Source of the DNA: Tetragonia tetragonoides
Lineage: Eukaryota; Streptophyta; Magnoliopsida; Caryophyllales; Aizoaceae
Length of the DNA: 64,000 nt
Assembly: GCA_038025085.1 (NCBI GenBank)
Contig: CM076147.1
Coordinates: forward strand, 997,001 to 1,061,000
Direction: 5' to 3'
Shown in pieces: positions 21,489 to 33,697 of the stretch. How positions within the stretch are numbered: position 1 is the stretch's first letter; every line of letters begins with the position of its first letter. A program made the translations under genes and the position numbers. Below the pieces are notes generated by a model that made no database searches, had not been told where the DNA came from, and saw nothing but the letters and a program-made list of their open reading frames with translations.

Positions 21489-24400
21489 ATGGAGAAGATC
21501 TGTGTAGCAGTGAGAGTAAGACCAGCAGCAACAGTAAGCCAACAAGAACCCTTCAATGGAACCTTCTGGAATATTTCCGATAATCGCATCTCTCTTCACA
21601 AGCCCACTGGCACCCCCATTTCCGGCATCTCCTATACCTTCGGTATTCTCTCTCTCTCTCTCTCTCTCTCTAAATATTCAATCTTTGTTCATTTCTAAGC
21701 TATGAGATTGATAAATTTAACAACTTTTGTTTGATATGGTGTCGTTGATGATTTTGCAGACCATGTGTTCGATCAAACTTGCCCAAATTCTAGGGTTTAT
21801 GAGCTTCTTACTAAGGACATTATTCATGCTGCCCTTGAAGGGTTTAATGGTAAAACAAAGATTCATCCTTTATTTTCGTTTTTCCATAAATTGATTAATT
21901 TAGGTTCTAATTAGTTAGGCTAGGTCGAAAGATTTGTTTTTTATGGGTTTTTGGTGTTGTGTATGAGTTGATAATGATAAAATTGAATCTAATTGATGAT
22001 TTGTTTCTTTCTCAATGCCATTTATCGAGTTATAGCTGTTATGCTTTGGAGTTGTTCTTTTGGCTGGATTGATATCAAATTGAGTGTTACTGAGTTGTTT
22101 GGTTATGCCGATTTTGATAAGTAATATATTTGGGTTTTTTTTGTTAGGGACGGTGTTTGCATATGGACAGACTAGTAGTGGAAAGACATTCACCATGAAT
22201 GGTTCGGAAAACGATCCAGGAGTAATTCACCGGGCAGTTAAAGATGTGTTTGACTTAATTCAGCAGGTAAGAGCTGTGCCCGTTGTGTTCTTTTAGTTCC
22301 ACTCGATCCCCCCAACTCGACCTTGCTAACTAATGCAAGTATTGTAATGCAATCATTTTAGTGAGTAGAGGTAGAGGTGGATAGGAAGGGGGGAAGAGAC
22401 TAGAAAATGGAATTGATTACACTATTCTATGGCTAAAGTTGAGTAATTGTGACTACATTAGAGGATGTAATCAATCACTCTCTTCACATCTCTCTCCTCC
22501 GCCTACTTCCATTTTCACTCCACATTTACTCTATAAAATGGTGCATTAGCTTGTGATCAACATTATTTCCAAGTAAACAAGTAATGTGATAATTGTATGA
22601 AGATTATGTCGAGTTTCGTAAATTGTTTATTTGCTGTCATTTTCAGAATAATGAGCGGGAGTTTCTGATTCGTGTTTCCTACATGGAAATATATAACGAA
22701 GAAATAAATGACCTTTTAGTGGTGCATAACCAGAAGTTGCCCGTGCATGAAAGTTTAGAGGTAAAAATTGTACTTTGCACGATAGTTTCTGTTCTGATTG
22801 TGCAAGGTTACCAAATTCTTTTGTTCTCCCAGCGTGGCTTTTTTGTTGCTGGCCTTAGAGAGGAAACTGTGAACAATGCTGATCAAGTGCATAAACTTCT
22901 TGATGCTGGAGAAGGTTGGTCTATATTCATTGCAGAATGCCATTTAGTTCGTGAACCAGTAGTTACTTATGCTTTCGAACTTCATATTGCAGTAAATAGA
23001 CACTTTGGTGAAACAAATATGAATGTGCGAAGTAGCAGGTCTCACACAATATTTAGAATGGTAGCTCCTTGACACTCTTTGTTGATTTCTAGGATCGATG
23101 TTGAGGCTCTTGATTGTTTCTAAAAACAACAGGTGATAGAAAGCAAAAGCAAGGAGATGGATTCTTCACAGGGCTATTCAAGCTCAGACGCTATCCGTGT
23201 TTCTGTTTTGGTTCGTGTTATTTTCTTATTTAAATATATATATGAGCTGTGTATGTCGGATATCTCTACTTTTCAATACCACACGTATTGATACCCTCTT
23301 TCTTTTCCATTAAATCTAGAATTTGGTGGACTTGGCGGGATCTGAAAGAATTGCTAAAACTGGAGCTGATGGAGTAAGATTAAACTTGTCATCAACAAAC
23401 TCAGTGAAGGAGCTAAGCAGAGGTATTTATGTTGCAAAAGTGAATTGTTCTTATGTTTTAAAATTTTAATCTCATAATATCCATTTAAACATGAATAATA
23501 TTGTTAGTGCAGGGGACATATTCCTTATCGTGATAGTAAGCTGACTCGTATTCTTCAATCTGCTCTTGGAGGCAATGCTAAAACATCAATAATCTGCACG
23601 GTGGCTCCTGAGGAGGTTAGCTCACTCTATATTCCTCAATTTATATCCATTTAAATACTTCTTTAGTTGTTTGACTGTGGTATCTGACCAAAATGTTTAG
23701 GTTCATGTTGAAGAAACTAAAGGAACTCTTCAGTTTACTAATAGAGCCAAACGCGTTACAAACTGTGCTCAAGTGAATGAGGTTTGTTATTTTCTAGTTT
23801 ACCATCTTTATTTATCTCTTTATACTATCAAGGAATATTTGTGCTTTTCATATTTCACTCCATGTATTATTTCTAATATGATAGCCTTTGGGCTCCGTGG
23901 CTGACTAGGAGCTTGCAGATATGTCATGTAAACTTCTTAGGCAAGTCTACCAGACATGCTGGCCTAAAGATTGTCTGTTTTAGATTATCAAAATATACTG
24001 TATTAACTAATATCTCAATTGCATCATTGTTTAAATGGCATGCCTTTGCTTCTGTTAATTGTTACTAGCTTCGTTATTTCCATTGGGTCTTAGCCAGTTA
24101 GACCTAAGTTTTCACTTACTGTACGAGACAAATCAGTACTCTACTTTTGGTCGATTACTGCATGTAGCTTCTTTTATGAAGGAATAAAAGTTAACTACAA
24201 ATTTCCCTATAGTAATTGTTCTTTAGTTGAGCACACAGAATTAGGTCTTTACCACTACATCTATTAGATTGTTGGGGGCCAACTGATCTGTCATTGATGT
24301 TTTAGATCCTGACTGATGCGGCCTTGTTGAAGCGGCAAAAGATAGAGATAGAGGACCTGCACCAAAAACTTCAGGTGAGTGGTCTTTTCGTGTTGTTTTT

Positions 24401-27400
24401 TTTTCCTTACCTTTATTTTGGGGTGTTGTAAAATGCATTTAAGTTGCTTAGGGTAACTTAAAATTAAAAATTTCTTCAGGGATCGCACGCTGAGGTTCTG
24501 GAGCAAGAAATATTCAAATTGTGGAACGATTTGCTTAAGGTACAGAATACTCAATTTGATTTGTGGAGTGCCTGCTTGGCAGCTCCCTCGCTCACCTTTT
24601 TTTGATTATTCTTTCATTAGTATGAACTTGAGCGGGAAAAGCTTGCTACGGAGCTTGAGGAGGAGAGAAAATTGCACAGACAAAGAGATCAGCACATTAT
24701 AGAGCAGCAAATCAAGATTGATAATCTTAGCAATTTGGTGAACTTTTCAGATAGTGATCAAAAGAGCCATAGTCAGGTGAGCTTTGACACACTAGTATTT
24801 TCAGTTCCTTTCTTAAAGCTGATTCATGAGGATATTGTGATATCCTTCTGAAAATTTATGTCTGGTTGTAGAAACAAGATTTATCAAGGCTAGGTATCAG
24901 TGAGAGGAGCAGTAGCAGCCACCCTATTTGGCAGGAAGATGCTCTTAGTACCCCTTGCTGCAAAGCAGCTCCAAAATCCTTTGTTGCTAAAAGATCAAAT
25001 TATTCAACAGTATCTGATAGTGATTCGAGCCCTCTTCCTGATGCATTCAGCAATGTCGCAGACGAAGATGTTTGGATGAAGTTGAATAAAGGATATGTAG
25101 CCGATCTTGATTCACTTCATATGACTCCTGCTGTTAAAGTTCGATCGCTGTCATCTGATGGCATTAGCCCTGTAAGTCTCATTTTGTTTCACTTGTATCG
25201 GTTTGAGTAATTCTTAATAAGTTAAGATCCTTAATCCCAACAATACCTCAAATACTGTATATCACTTGTTTACCCATGGGACTGACTAATATACATGCAA
25301 AGTTTTGAAAATCTCACAAAATGCCTAAATCATATCTTAAAGTTTTGGTCTGTGATAATTATGGCCCATCAGCCATGAAATCTTTTTTTTCATATAGACT
25401 CTCATTGCTCCTATTGAAACTTAACAATAATGTCCTTTCTTCAAATTGGCAACTGGACTTGTGTCTAAGGTAGCACACCTGAATCTGCCAGTGAAAGGAA
25501 GGGGTGGAAGGAGTGGAGTTTGAGTCTAAGTTATTTTACTTGGACATCAAATTTACAAATTCTTTCAATGACCTATAGGTTGCTATTTAAGATACACCTG
25601 AACGTTGCCGCATATATAGAGTTTCTATGACTAATTGGACCTTGCAATGACTTTTATCAGGGTTTCTCGAAAGATTATTATGAGCAAGAGAATCAAAATA
25701 TCAAGAGGCAAATGGAACATGCCATTAAAGAGAGAGATGAGCTTGAGGTATGTTTCTTATGGTTACCATTTCCTTATTTTTCTGTTAGAAATGACAGTAT
25801 ATGATAGTAAAACCAATAGGTCTCTTATGAGGCCTCCTCAACATGAGGCCACCTCAATAGCCAAGTATGACGTCAGCATCATGACATCAGCATCATGACG
25901 TCATGCTTGTTTGAGGCGCCTCATGTTGAGGCCGCCTCATACGAGTTTTTGTGTAGTAAAATGCTAGCTGAAGAACTTTAGATTGTTGAGCGCCCCAAAT
26001 AGCAATTATAGTGGTGACTTGTGTAGGTAAACTGGTCAAGTGCTTCCGAAAAAGCATTCTTGAAATACTGACTTCCTACACAATCATGCACTTAATGGCT
26101 TATTGCTATTGTGCATGTACCATTTGAGTCAGTGATTGGAAAATCTTATACTCCGTTGTTGAAATCTTGTAACATCACCTATGCATGCTTATCCAATTGA
26201 TTGACCTAATTATTACCTCTCTGATGCATCTTACACTCAGTAGTCAGTACTACAACTTTTACCACACTAAATTAGTATATTGCATTTTTAGTAAAGTAGG
26301 CAAGAGGACACTCTAAACTGAATAATCATAATCATAAGTTCCCTCCAAAAACAAAAGAGTAAATAATCACAAGTAATCAAGAGTTTGAATCTTACTATGG
26401 AAGCTACTTCCTAGTAATATAGATATTTAATTTTTATGTGTTTGTTTTGTGGATAGGCATGACAAACCAATGGAATTGTCATATAAATGTTTCTGCCAAA
26501 AACAATCCAACAGAGTACAAGCTATAAACTTGCCCCTTAATAGTATCATTGGTGATTTGGTGGACCAGGTGGTTGAGCCAAGAATACTTCCTTCTTAGCT
26601 TATGAGACCAGTAGCCAACACAACACTATTTTCTGGATAAACCATCAAGTTGAACACATATAATTTGATGAAGTTCATGGGCGTAAATTGCCAGTTCTGT
26701 GTCAATCAATTCCCCAATTGCCCAAATCTTTAAAAAGATAGAATAAACTAACAGGATGCCTTCAATATGCTTAAACATTTAGCTTATAGAAGTGAAGTCT
26801 ATACATTTTCTCTTTGTGATTTTACAGTAATAGGAGTTTTGTATGTAGCACCGTGAAGGGCTGGTCACAGAAAATGAGTGATTTAATTTGTTAATTCTTT
26901 GCTATAATTAGCAGCTTAAAGGCCTAGTCTTTAAGAATCAAAATGACACTCCAGTGTTTATGGTAGTTAACATTTTGGTTGCGGAACGATAGTTTCGGCC
27001 ATTCCTGAACTCAGTTACCTAGTGGGAGATATTGGATGCAAAATCTTGAAAGTGTTCTCCCAATTCCGATGAGAATTTGTCCGAATATCTATAGCTATTT
27101 CTTCAATGCGTTGTGAGACTTTTGACTCTATAGATGTATAGTATTCATGAATTTATTTACTCAAAACTTCAAATTTCTTTCTTCACAATGTCGGTCCTGA
27201 TGTCCATGTATTTGCAGAAACATCACAGAGAGCAGGTCTTGTTGAACAATCAATTAACCAAAAAGATCGAAAAACTTCAGGAGGAGGCTAAGCTAGCTCA
27301 AGAAATTCCACAAATGTTGTGTGAATCAGTTGCAACTTGTAGAGATATTTACAAAGATGTCTTATCAGTTATGGAGGTAAAATGTGCCCAGAAAGCCCAA

Positions 27401-28872
27401 CTCTCTGCAAATATCTGTCACAACTACCTGGCTTAGCTGATAATATCTTTTGCCGTTTATGCAGAGTTCTGTAGCTGATGAAAGGTCTTTTGCCAAAAAG
27501 TTGTTGTCCAGCATGAGTGAGATTGGGACAAATCTTTTTTCAACCTTGGAAAGTCATTGCACAATGGCTAAAGATGGTCATCAAACCTTCAGCAGGGATA
27601 CCTCTTTACTCCAAGAACAGTGCAAAACTCTTTGTGAGAGATTGAACGCCGCAATTGCATTGTCAGCATTGTCAGATGTACAAAGTACAGAGAGAGAACT
27701 GAGCACCAGACGACCTAGCTGTGATTATAAGGTAGTTTCCAGGTTAAAATTGCCCAGATACAGCTCATTCTTTCTAGTGCTATTCTTTTCCATGATATTA
27801 GGTTACACTATTTTGCTTTCTGGACTTCCAATCATTTAATGATTTTAAGTTTCTACCTCTTGCTTTTTCTCTCATTGTTGTTCATGTTTTGTTAATTTAT
27901 CTATCATTGTTGCAGTAAGTGTACCACATCTTTGTGCTGGACTAACAAATAAAATAAAGGAATCAATAGAAGGAAAGTCATTAAGAATGTCAAACGACGT
28001 TCATTGTCACATTTTTTTCATGCCCTGAAGCCACTTCTCTGAGTCTGAAAGATTCTAAATATTGCAATGACTGCTTGCACAGTTTCAGATCAGTTTGATG
28101 CGGTTAACTTTTGACACTAGAAAGTTCAGTAGCTTGCTTCTAGTGGAAAAATGATGCCATATTCACTGTTTTTGACCAAAAAATTGCTGATACTCAGCTT
28201 TAGGTCCTTGTTTTGCAAAACCTCAGCTTAAAGTGTCAATCATCATTACCCTTGGTCCTGACAGCATGTTGACTAGGAAAGAGTGATTCTTACTTGAGCT
28301 TTACATAATACCCCGTTAATTAGAATGAATCATAGTTTAGTAGCATAGTTTAAATTGAGTCCCATGTGGAGAGACTAGAGAGCATGGAGTCTTATTGTGT
28401 CTGAAAAGCTTTGCTTTCATTTGATTTGGCCAAGGACCTGGACTTTGGGGGACAGCCTGCTTGTTGGAAGGAGAAACTGAGCGATGAACTCGACAGAATG
28501 CGAGAAACTTACATATGCTTGGAAAAGGATATTGACCCAAACAATCAGATTCTTGAAGATTCAAATGCTAGGTACTATGAGTTGGAGAAAGAACTTCATG
28601 TTTTGAAGGAAGAAAGAGACTCCCTGCTGAACAAAGTGAATAAATCAGCTCAAAACCTCACATTAGTTTCAGAACAAAGAAAATTGTTCTTGGAGAAGTA
28701 CAACACTGAGGTACAGATGAGGAAAGATCTCAACGACGGGATCAAACAATTATATGCAGTCTTTGCCTCTAGACAGAGGTCACTGGCATCCTTTCACAGT
28801 GATTTCAAATCTAAACTTGAGGATCTACGAGCCCAGAATCCATTTTCGGTACCCAATTCTCTTGGGTGTTAA
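21489..28872 (+). CDS. KIN7N: Kinesin KIN-7 (CENP-E-like) gene, about 18 exons, with motor-exon deletion
   Basis: N-terminal plus-end-type kinesin motor followed by coiled coil. It starts [12 protein letters not shown], as in plant KIN-7N proteins; the predicted ~840 residues fit that subtype. Exons I infer: 21489-21642, 21760-21849, 22148-22266, 22647-22760, 22833-22914, 22993-23060, 23133-23210, 23320-23422, 23513-23615, 23701-23781, 24306-24374, 24480-24539, 24621-24776, 24872-25171, 25661-25747, 27218-27376, 27465-27731 and about 28435-28872. All internal junctions are GT..AG with compatible phases; the last acceptor is uncertain. The P-loop GQTSSGKT is in exon 3, switch I SSRSH in exon 6, switch II DLAGSE in exon 8 and PYRDSKLTR in exon 9. 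Exons 11-13 and 15-18 look coiled-coil. Exon 8 jumps from GADGVRL to a frame-shifted copy of the segment before HIPYRD, so the KEG..INKSL helix is missing. That predicts truncation: pseudogene, null allele or sequence error. Confidence 0.85.
23320..23422 (+). pseudogene. Damaged motor-domain exon 8 (about 40-nt deletion)
   Basis: The exon reads correctly through [18 protein letters not shown] to VRL at 23,382. The sequence [12 protein letters not shown], expected about 15 codons later, appears only five bases further on and in another frame (GTCATCAACAAACTC from 23,388). The exon 9 phase matches that second frame, so about 40 bases with the KEG..INKSL motif have been lost. A GTAAGA at 23,374-23,379 resembles a donor, but no acceptor at a workable distance restores the motif. 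Confidence 0.75.
25822..25944. mobile_element. Foldback MITE in a kinesin intron
   Basis: CTCTTATGAGGCCTCCTCAA plus CATGAGG on the left is inverted on the right as CCTCATGTTGAGGCCGCCTC plus ATACGAG. Between them, ATGACGTCAGCATC words repeat. It lies in the 1.47-kb intron between exons ending at 25,747 and starting at 27,218. It shares the GAGTTTTTGTG flank with the element at 7213-7505. Confidence 0.65.
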
Positions 28873-30614
28873 TATTATCAGTAGCTGCCCCACGTTTAAT
28901 AGAAAGCTCAGGCTTTCTCTGAGCTTATTTATCATGTACACCCCATAAACAAGAAGCGTAAGCCTACTTAGTCCAGGACCCCAGGTTTGTGTGTTTGAGG
29001 TGTATTTGGTTGATCTCTTTGATATAAGATGAGTTGGCATTTTCACTTCTGTCAAGTTTCATTCATTTTTCATTCAAACATTGTACCTAGGGTGACAGGG
29101 TCCAACTCCAAAGTCAGAAGACTTCTCCATCCTGAAATCTAGGATGTTGGATTTTAGTGTTTCCTGATGCTAATATTCGGATATCACTCAGTCATTCGCT
29201 TTCCCTTTGGAGATTGCGAAGGACAAATTAAAAGTGTGTTCTTTTCCTCCGAACTCAACTCTACTTAATTGAACTAAACTAAATTGAACAAATTATTGAG
29301 TAAGTGGAAAAGAGCGGACCCTAACACTACGGGTGTAACTAGGGTCTTGTTGAAAATGAAGTCGTGATGCCAGTTTTCTGGTTTATGAAATAGGAGTATA
29401 TTGTTAGTTCATCATAAAACAATGTACACCAACTACGCCTAGTGATGATGAAGACAGACATGAATGCGCCTTGTTAATTATTAGAGCCTCCGTGGTAAAT
29501 GGCTAAATGCTTCATCTTTTTTATGCAACTCTTGTTTTCCTTCCATATGAGCTCTGGTCAACCTGCACACTGAAAGTTTCTAACATGTTAGATCAATGCA
29601 GACCCAGGTCCTAGTCGTTGTACTAGCGATGATGGTTAAATGTTAATTTAAAAATGCATGGAAATGATCCAGCTTTTAGTCTTAATTAAGTATTCCTGGC
29701 CAACGACTAATAGAGGTCGTGAAACACATTGTTTTTGGTAAGAATTCATTGCTTTTGGATCAACCACTCCCACTAATATTATCCACCAAACTCTCTAATA
29801 TTTTGATTAAGGGTTTGTTCTCTTCATGTGGATAAAATTGAACACGATTCGAGCTAAACTTACATGAAATAAATTGAATTGATATTTTCTACTTGACCTT
29901 TCATCATTTTAACTCATCAAAATTCCTTTAATATTGGTCTCATTTGTTTGTATGCATAAATATTCCCAGTAACACATACATGATCATGAAATTCTATTGT
30001 AATTATAAAATGTAGTCGAGTCTCCTATGTACCAAAATAGAGAACATCCAACACCTTTAGTCCCTTTTTCGCTCTTTTTTCTATGAGGTTTACGATTAGA
30101 ATAGGACTGTCACGTGTTACAAGAACAACTATAATCCAATACAAAAAATAACTGTCTCTTATATAAGCTGTGACTCTTCAATCCCTGAAATTTCTGCCGT
30201 GAAAAAATAACCCAAACAAGAGGATGGCCCTAGACTGAAGCCTAAGGATTTTGTTAATTGAGACTCAAAAATAAACAACATTTATTAGAAGTTGAGGTAT
30301 CATTGTATGAAGATACTGCCTTTTTTTTTTAGGGGTCAAGACTCAAGATAGTGCCTTCTAATCAAAGACAGCAGCATTATTATAATACTTCTTTTGAAAA
30401 GAATTTTGCCAGAACACATAAATCAATTTTGAATGGATATGAAATGAGAAATGGGGCCAAAATATTCTGTCAAAAAAGTATAGATAGAATGACCCCGTCC
30501 ATGGTACACTGAATCATATTGGACGCGGCCAAATAATTATTTGTTGTCCAAGCTTTTCTCTATTTATATTCTTTAATCACAATTTATAATGTACTTTGTT
30601 TATCTATTAACTAG
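28873..30614. other. Downstream of kinesin, non-coding
   Basis: Mostly featureless. A short possible TIR pair (GTGTGTTCTTTTCC at about 29,234 and GGAAAAGAGCGGACC at about 29,306) bounds ~90 bp resembling the GTGCGTT-end MITEs. No gene is supported. Confidence 0.4.
29233..29321. mobile_element. Possible small GTGYGTT-end MITE
   Basis: The inverted ends TGTGTTCTTTTCC/GGAAAAGAGCGGA match the TIR of the element at 1815-2148 at most positions, and the interior has AATTGAACTAAACTAAATTG words like the 20,929 family. No target duplication was identified. Confidence 0.4.
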
Positions 30615-32200
30615 GGAAGTAGTGGATAAGTAAGGCACACAGTCACACACTGCACAGTCTACAAGACTACAACCCTACCATGCGTGCGCTGCAGAATTTT
30701 TATTTTGAAGCACTTGGCTTTTTTTTACAAAAAAATGTACAAATTGTATTTATCATTGATTAAAGATTTATAATTGATAGTAACCATTTTTGGAAATTGA
30801 AATTACAAATAACTAAATATTTATAATTCATCTTTAATAGAAATTGTTTCTGGACAACGAAATATATACTAGTGGGAAATATTTCACTATATAGCAAAAA
30901 CTGGCTCATAAAGGGTGAAATTAGAGTTCGGGGATCCGTATGATCTTTCATGGACATTAGGAATCTTTTAGGGTCATGATGGACCCCCTACAAAAGTTTG
31001 CGAAAAAAATCTCAACTGGGGTCTGGAAAGTCGAAGGTTATAATCCACGGTTTTTGGACTTTCGGGAATCCCCGGATCGAAGGTGGATATTTTCGTACCA
31101 CATCGCAAGGGACACCCCTAGGTGACATAGGAGGCCCCAAAGTCGATTATCGGATCTCATATAGGGTTGGACGATCGTTTTACAGACCACCACTCTAAGG
31201 GCCGGAACACCGAAAGCATGGAGGAAGTCGGAGTTCGGGGACCTGAAAGATCATCCTGGGGGTATCATGGTCCTTTAGGGTTACGATGGATCCGCCCCCC
31301 CCCAATGGTTTGGCAAAAAATCTTTAACTGGACCCCGAAAAGCCGAAAATCGAAAGTTATAATTCATGTTTTTTGGGCTTCCGGAAATCCTGGAGCGAAG
31401 GTGAATATTTTCGCACCACATCGAACGGGACACACCTAGGGCATATGGGAGGCCCCGGAGTTGGTTATCGGGTCCCTTATAGGTTTGGACGACCGTTTTA
31501 CAGGAAACCACTCTAAGGGTTGGAATCCCGAAAACATGTGTGAAATCAGTGTACGGGAACCCGCATGACCTTCTCGAGGCATCAAGGGTTTTTAGGGTCA
31601 CGATGAACCCCTTACAAAAGTTTGGAAAAAAGTCTCAACTGGGCCCCAAAAAGCCGAAAATCAAAAGTTATAATTCACCATTTTTGGTTTCCCGAATGCC
31701 CTGAAACGAAGTAGAGAAGTAGTGGATAAGTAAGGCACATAGTCACACACTACACAGTCTACAAGACTACAACCCTATCGTGCGTGCGCTGCAGAATTTT
31801 TATTTTGAAGCACTTTTTTAATTTTTTGTGTGTAGAAATTGTATATATCATTAATGAAAGATTTATAAATCAACTATGATAGTAGCCAAAAAATTTTATA
31901 AGACAGTCTTTTTGTAACTTTTGGTGAGACGAATGTCATTTTTCAATGAAACAGAGGTCACTGTTCATCAAAAGTATTTAAAAAGTGACCCAAATTTTTT
32001 GTTAGTTGGTCTCAAACAAGACTTGCTGATAATAGTAACCATTTTTGGAATTGGAATTTCGATTGACTAAATATTTATAATTCATCTATAATAGAAATCG
32101 TTTATGGACAACGAAATATATATTAAGTGGGAAATATTTCACTATATAGCAAAAACTGGCCCATAAGGGGTAGTATTGGAGTTCGAGGCCCGGATAACCT
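30615..32200. repeat. 1.1-kb direct duplication containing inverted satellite units
   Basis: The segment beginning GAAGTAGTGGATAAGTAAGG, with CACACTGCACAGTCTACAAG and GTGCGTGCGCTGCAGAATTT, occurs at 30,615 and again at about 31,715. In both places it leads into TAGTAACCATTTTTGG and AATATTTCACTATATAGC. Between the copies lie about 2.5 units of the ~305-bp satellite in inverted orientation (CACATCGCAAGGGACACCCC near 31,102). The second copy carries a MITE at 31,893-32,030 that the first lacks. Confidence 0.75.
31893..32030. mobile_element. MITE, TATAAGAC-end family (copy 5), with empty site nearby
   Basis: Starts TTATAAGACAGTCTTTTTG and ends GGTCTCAAACAAGACTTGCT. It interrupts a GATAGTA...CCATTTTTGG segment that is uninterrupted at about 30,776-30,795, so the pre-insertion state is present in the same window. 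GATAGTA/GATAATAGTA at the two sides looks like an imperfect target duplication. Confidence 0.65.
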
Positions 32201-32721
32201 TTCCGGGATATCAGGAGTCCTCTAGGGTTATGATGAACTCCCAGCAAAAGTTTGGGAAAAAATCTCAACCGGACCTTGAGAAGCCGAAAATGGAAGGTCA
32301 TTGTAATACCCCGTATTATTATTCATTTTAGAATAATAATAACTTAAAAAGAAAATGCAATTTTGGATTTAAAACATTAATTGGGCTCATGAATTAAAGT
32401 GCCTAATTAATGTATAGTTTATTTTGGATCTAATTAAATTAATTGGGCCAAAACTAATTAAGCAATTGAGCTTATTATTTTCGGATAGGGTGAAAATAAT
32501 TAAGGCCTAATTGAGTGGCCGAAATTATGGGGCAAAATCAGCTTTTTATTTTGTAAAATTATTTTCCTAAAAAGGTATAGATTTTGGAGAGTTGATTGGT
32601 TGTTTATTTAGGAAGTTAGAGAGAGTTAAGGAAGGAGTAAAATTAGGGGATTTAGTTTCCTAATTGGACTCAACTTCCTCATTCTTCAACTTAACCTAGA
32701 CAAAAAAAAAAAAAAAAACAA

Positions 32722-32878
<157 letters not shown>

Positions 32879-33680
32879 ACACGGCCGAAAATCCAATGGG
32901 AGAAGGAAGAGAATTTTTCTACTCTTTCACAATTCACCCTATTGCTTAAGTTTAATCCTTTTTTATTCCAAGTAAGTGTTTATTGCTTTTTATGATTAAA
33001 GGTTTTGTTCTTGATTCAAATTCAATGTTTTATGAACCCTAGCTTGTTGTTGACCAAACCCCTAATTTTATTTATTGACCTAGGGTTGCTAGATTCTACA
33101 ATTTTGCATGCTAGAGTCATGATTAGGGTTGGGTTTAATGTTTTATTGAATTTGAACCAAAGGTTAAGTTTAAAAGATTGAATCTTGTGGTTTTATTAAA
33201 TCTGAAAATTTATTAATTATTCATGTTTAATTTAGATTTGGATTTGTTAAAATTGATTAACAAAGAAAAGGATTTTATCAGGCGAACACGACTGGGCCCT
33301 GTACAGTGCATGGCTGCACCGTGCGCAGTCGCTGGGCAGCTGTTACGGCTGCCAGCCGTGACTATCACAACCGCTAGCCATCGCTGAGCGGTGGTCAGCG
33401 GCGTTGGAGGTGGTGGCAGTTGGTTGTTGGTGGTGTTTTGATGTTTGACTTGTGTTTTGACTTGTTGACTTCAATTAGGTTTTGGAAAGTTTCCTAATCT
33501 AGTCATGTAAATTTTGTTTTGGAAACTTTTGAGCACGCATGAGTAATTTAAAATTCCAACAACTTAATTGTTTTAATTAAGGGTACTAAATCATCTTTAA
33601 AGTTTAATTAAGAGGTTTAGAGGTCAAAGTTTTGACTATTGGTTATTGTGGATTTGTTAGGGCCCGTTGACCGCACCTAA

Positions 33681-33697
33681 ACGTAAGGAGCTTACGT
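33681..33697. promoter_or_regulatory. Conserved 7+3+7 palindrome in the LTR
   Basis: ACGTAAG-GAG-CTTACGT, embedded in a strongly conserved CCCGTTGACCGCA context. It recurs at 60,338-60,354 and, with a 4-base spacer GGAG, at 62,008-62,025. The arms are unchanged in all three while neighbouring sequence differs. Confidence 0.5.

Noticed and set aside
23374..23404. A mini-intron starting at GTAAGA in kinesin exon 8
   Set aside because: The nearest usable AG (CTCAG at about 23,404) would give an intron of about 30 bases, too short for plants, and it would not restore the missing motif.
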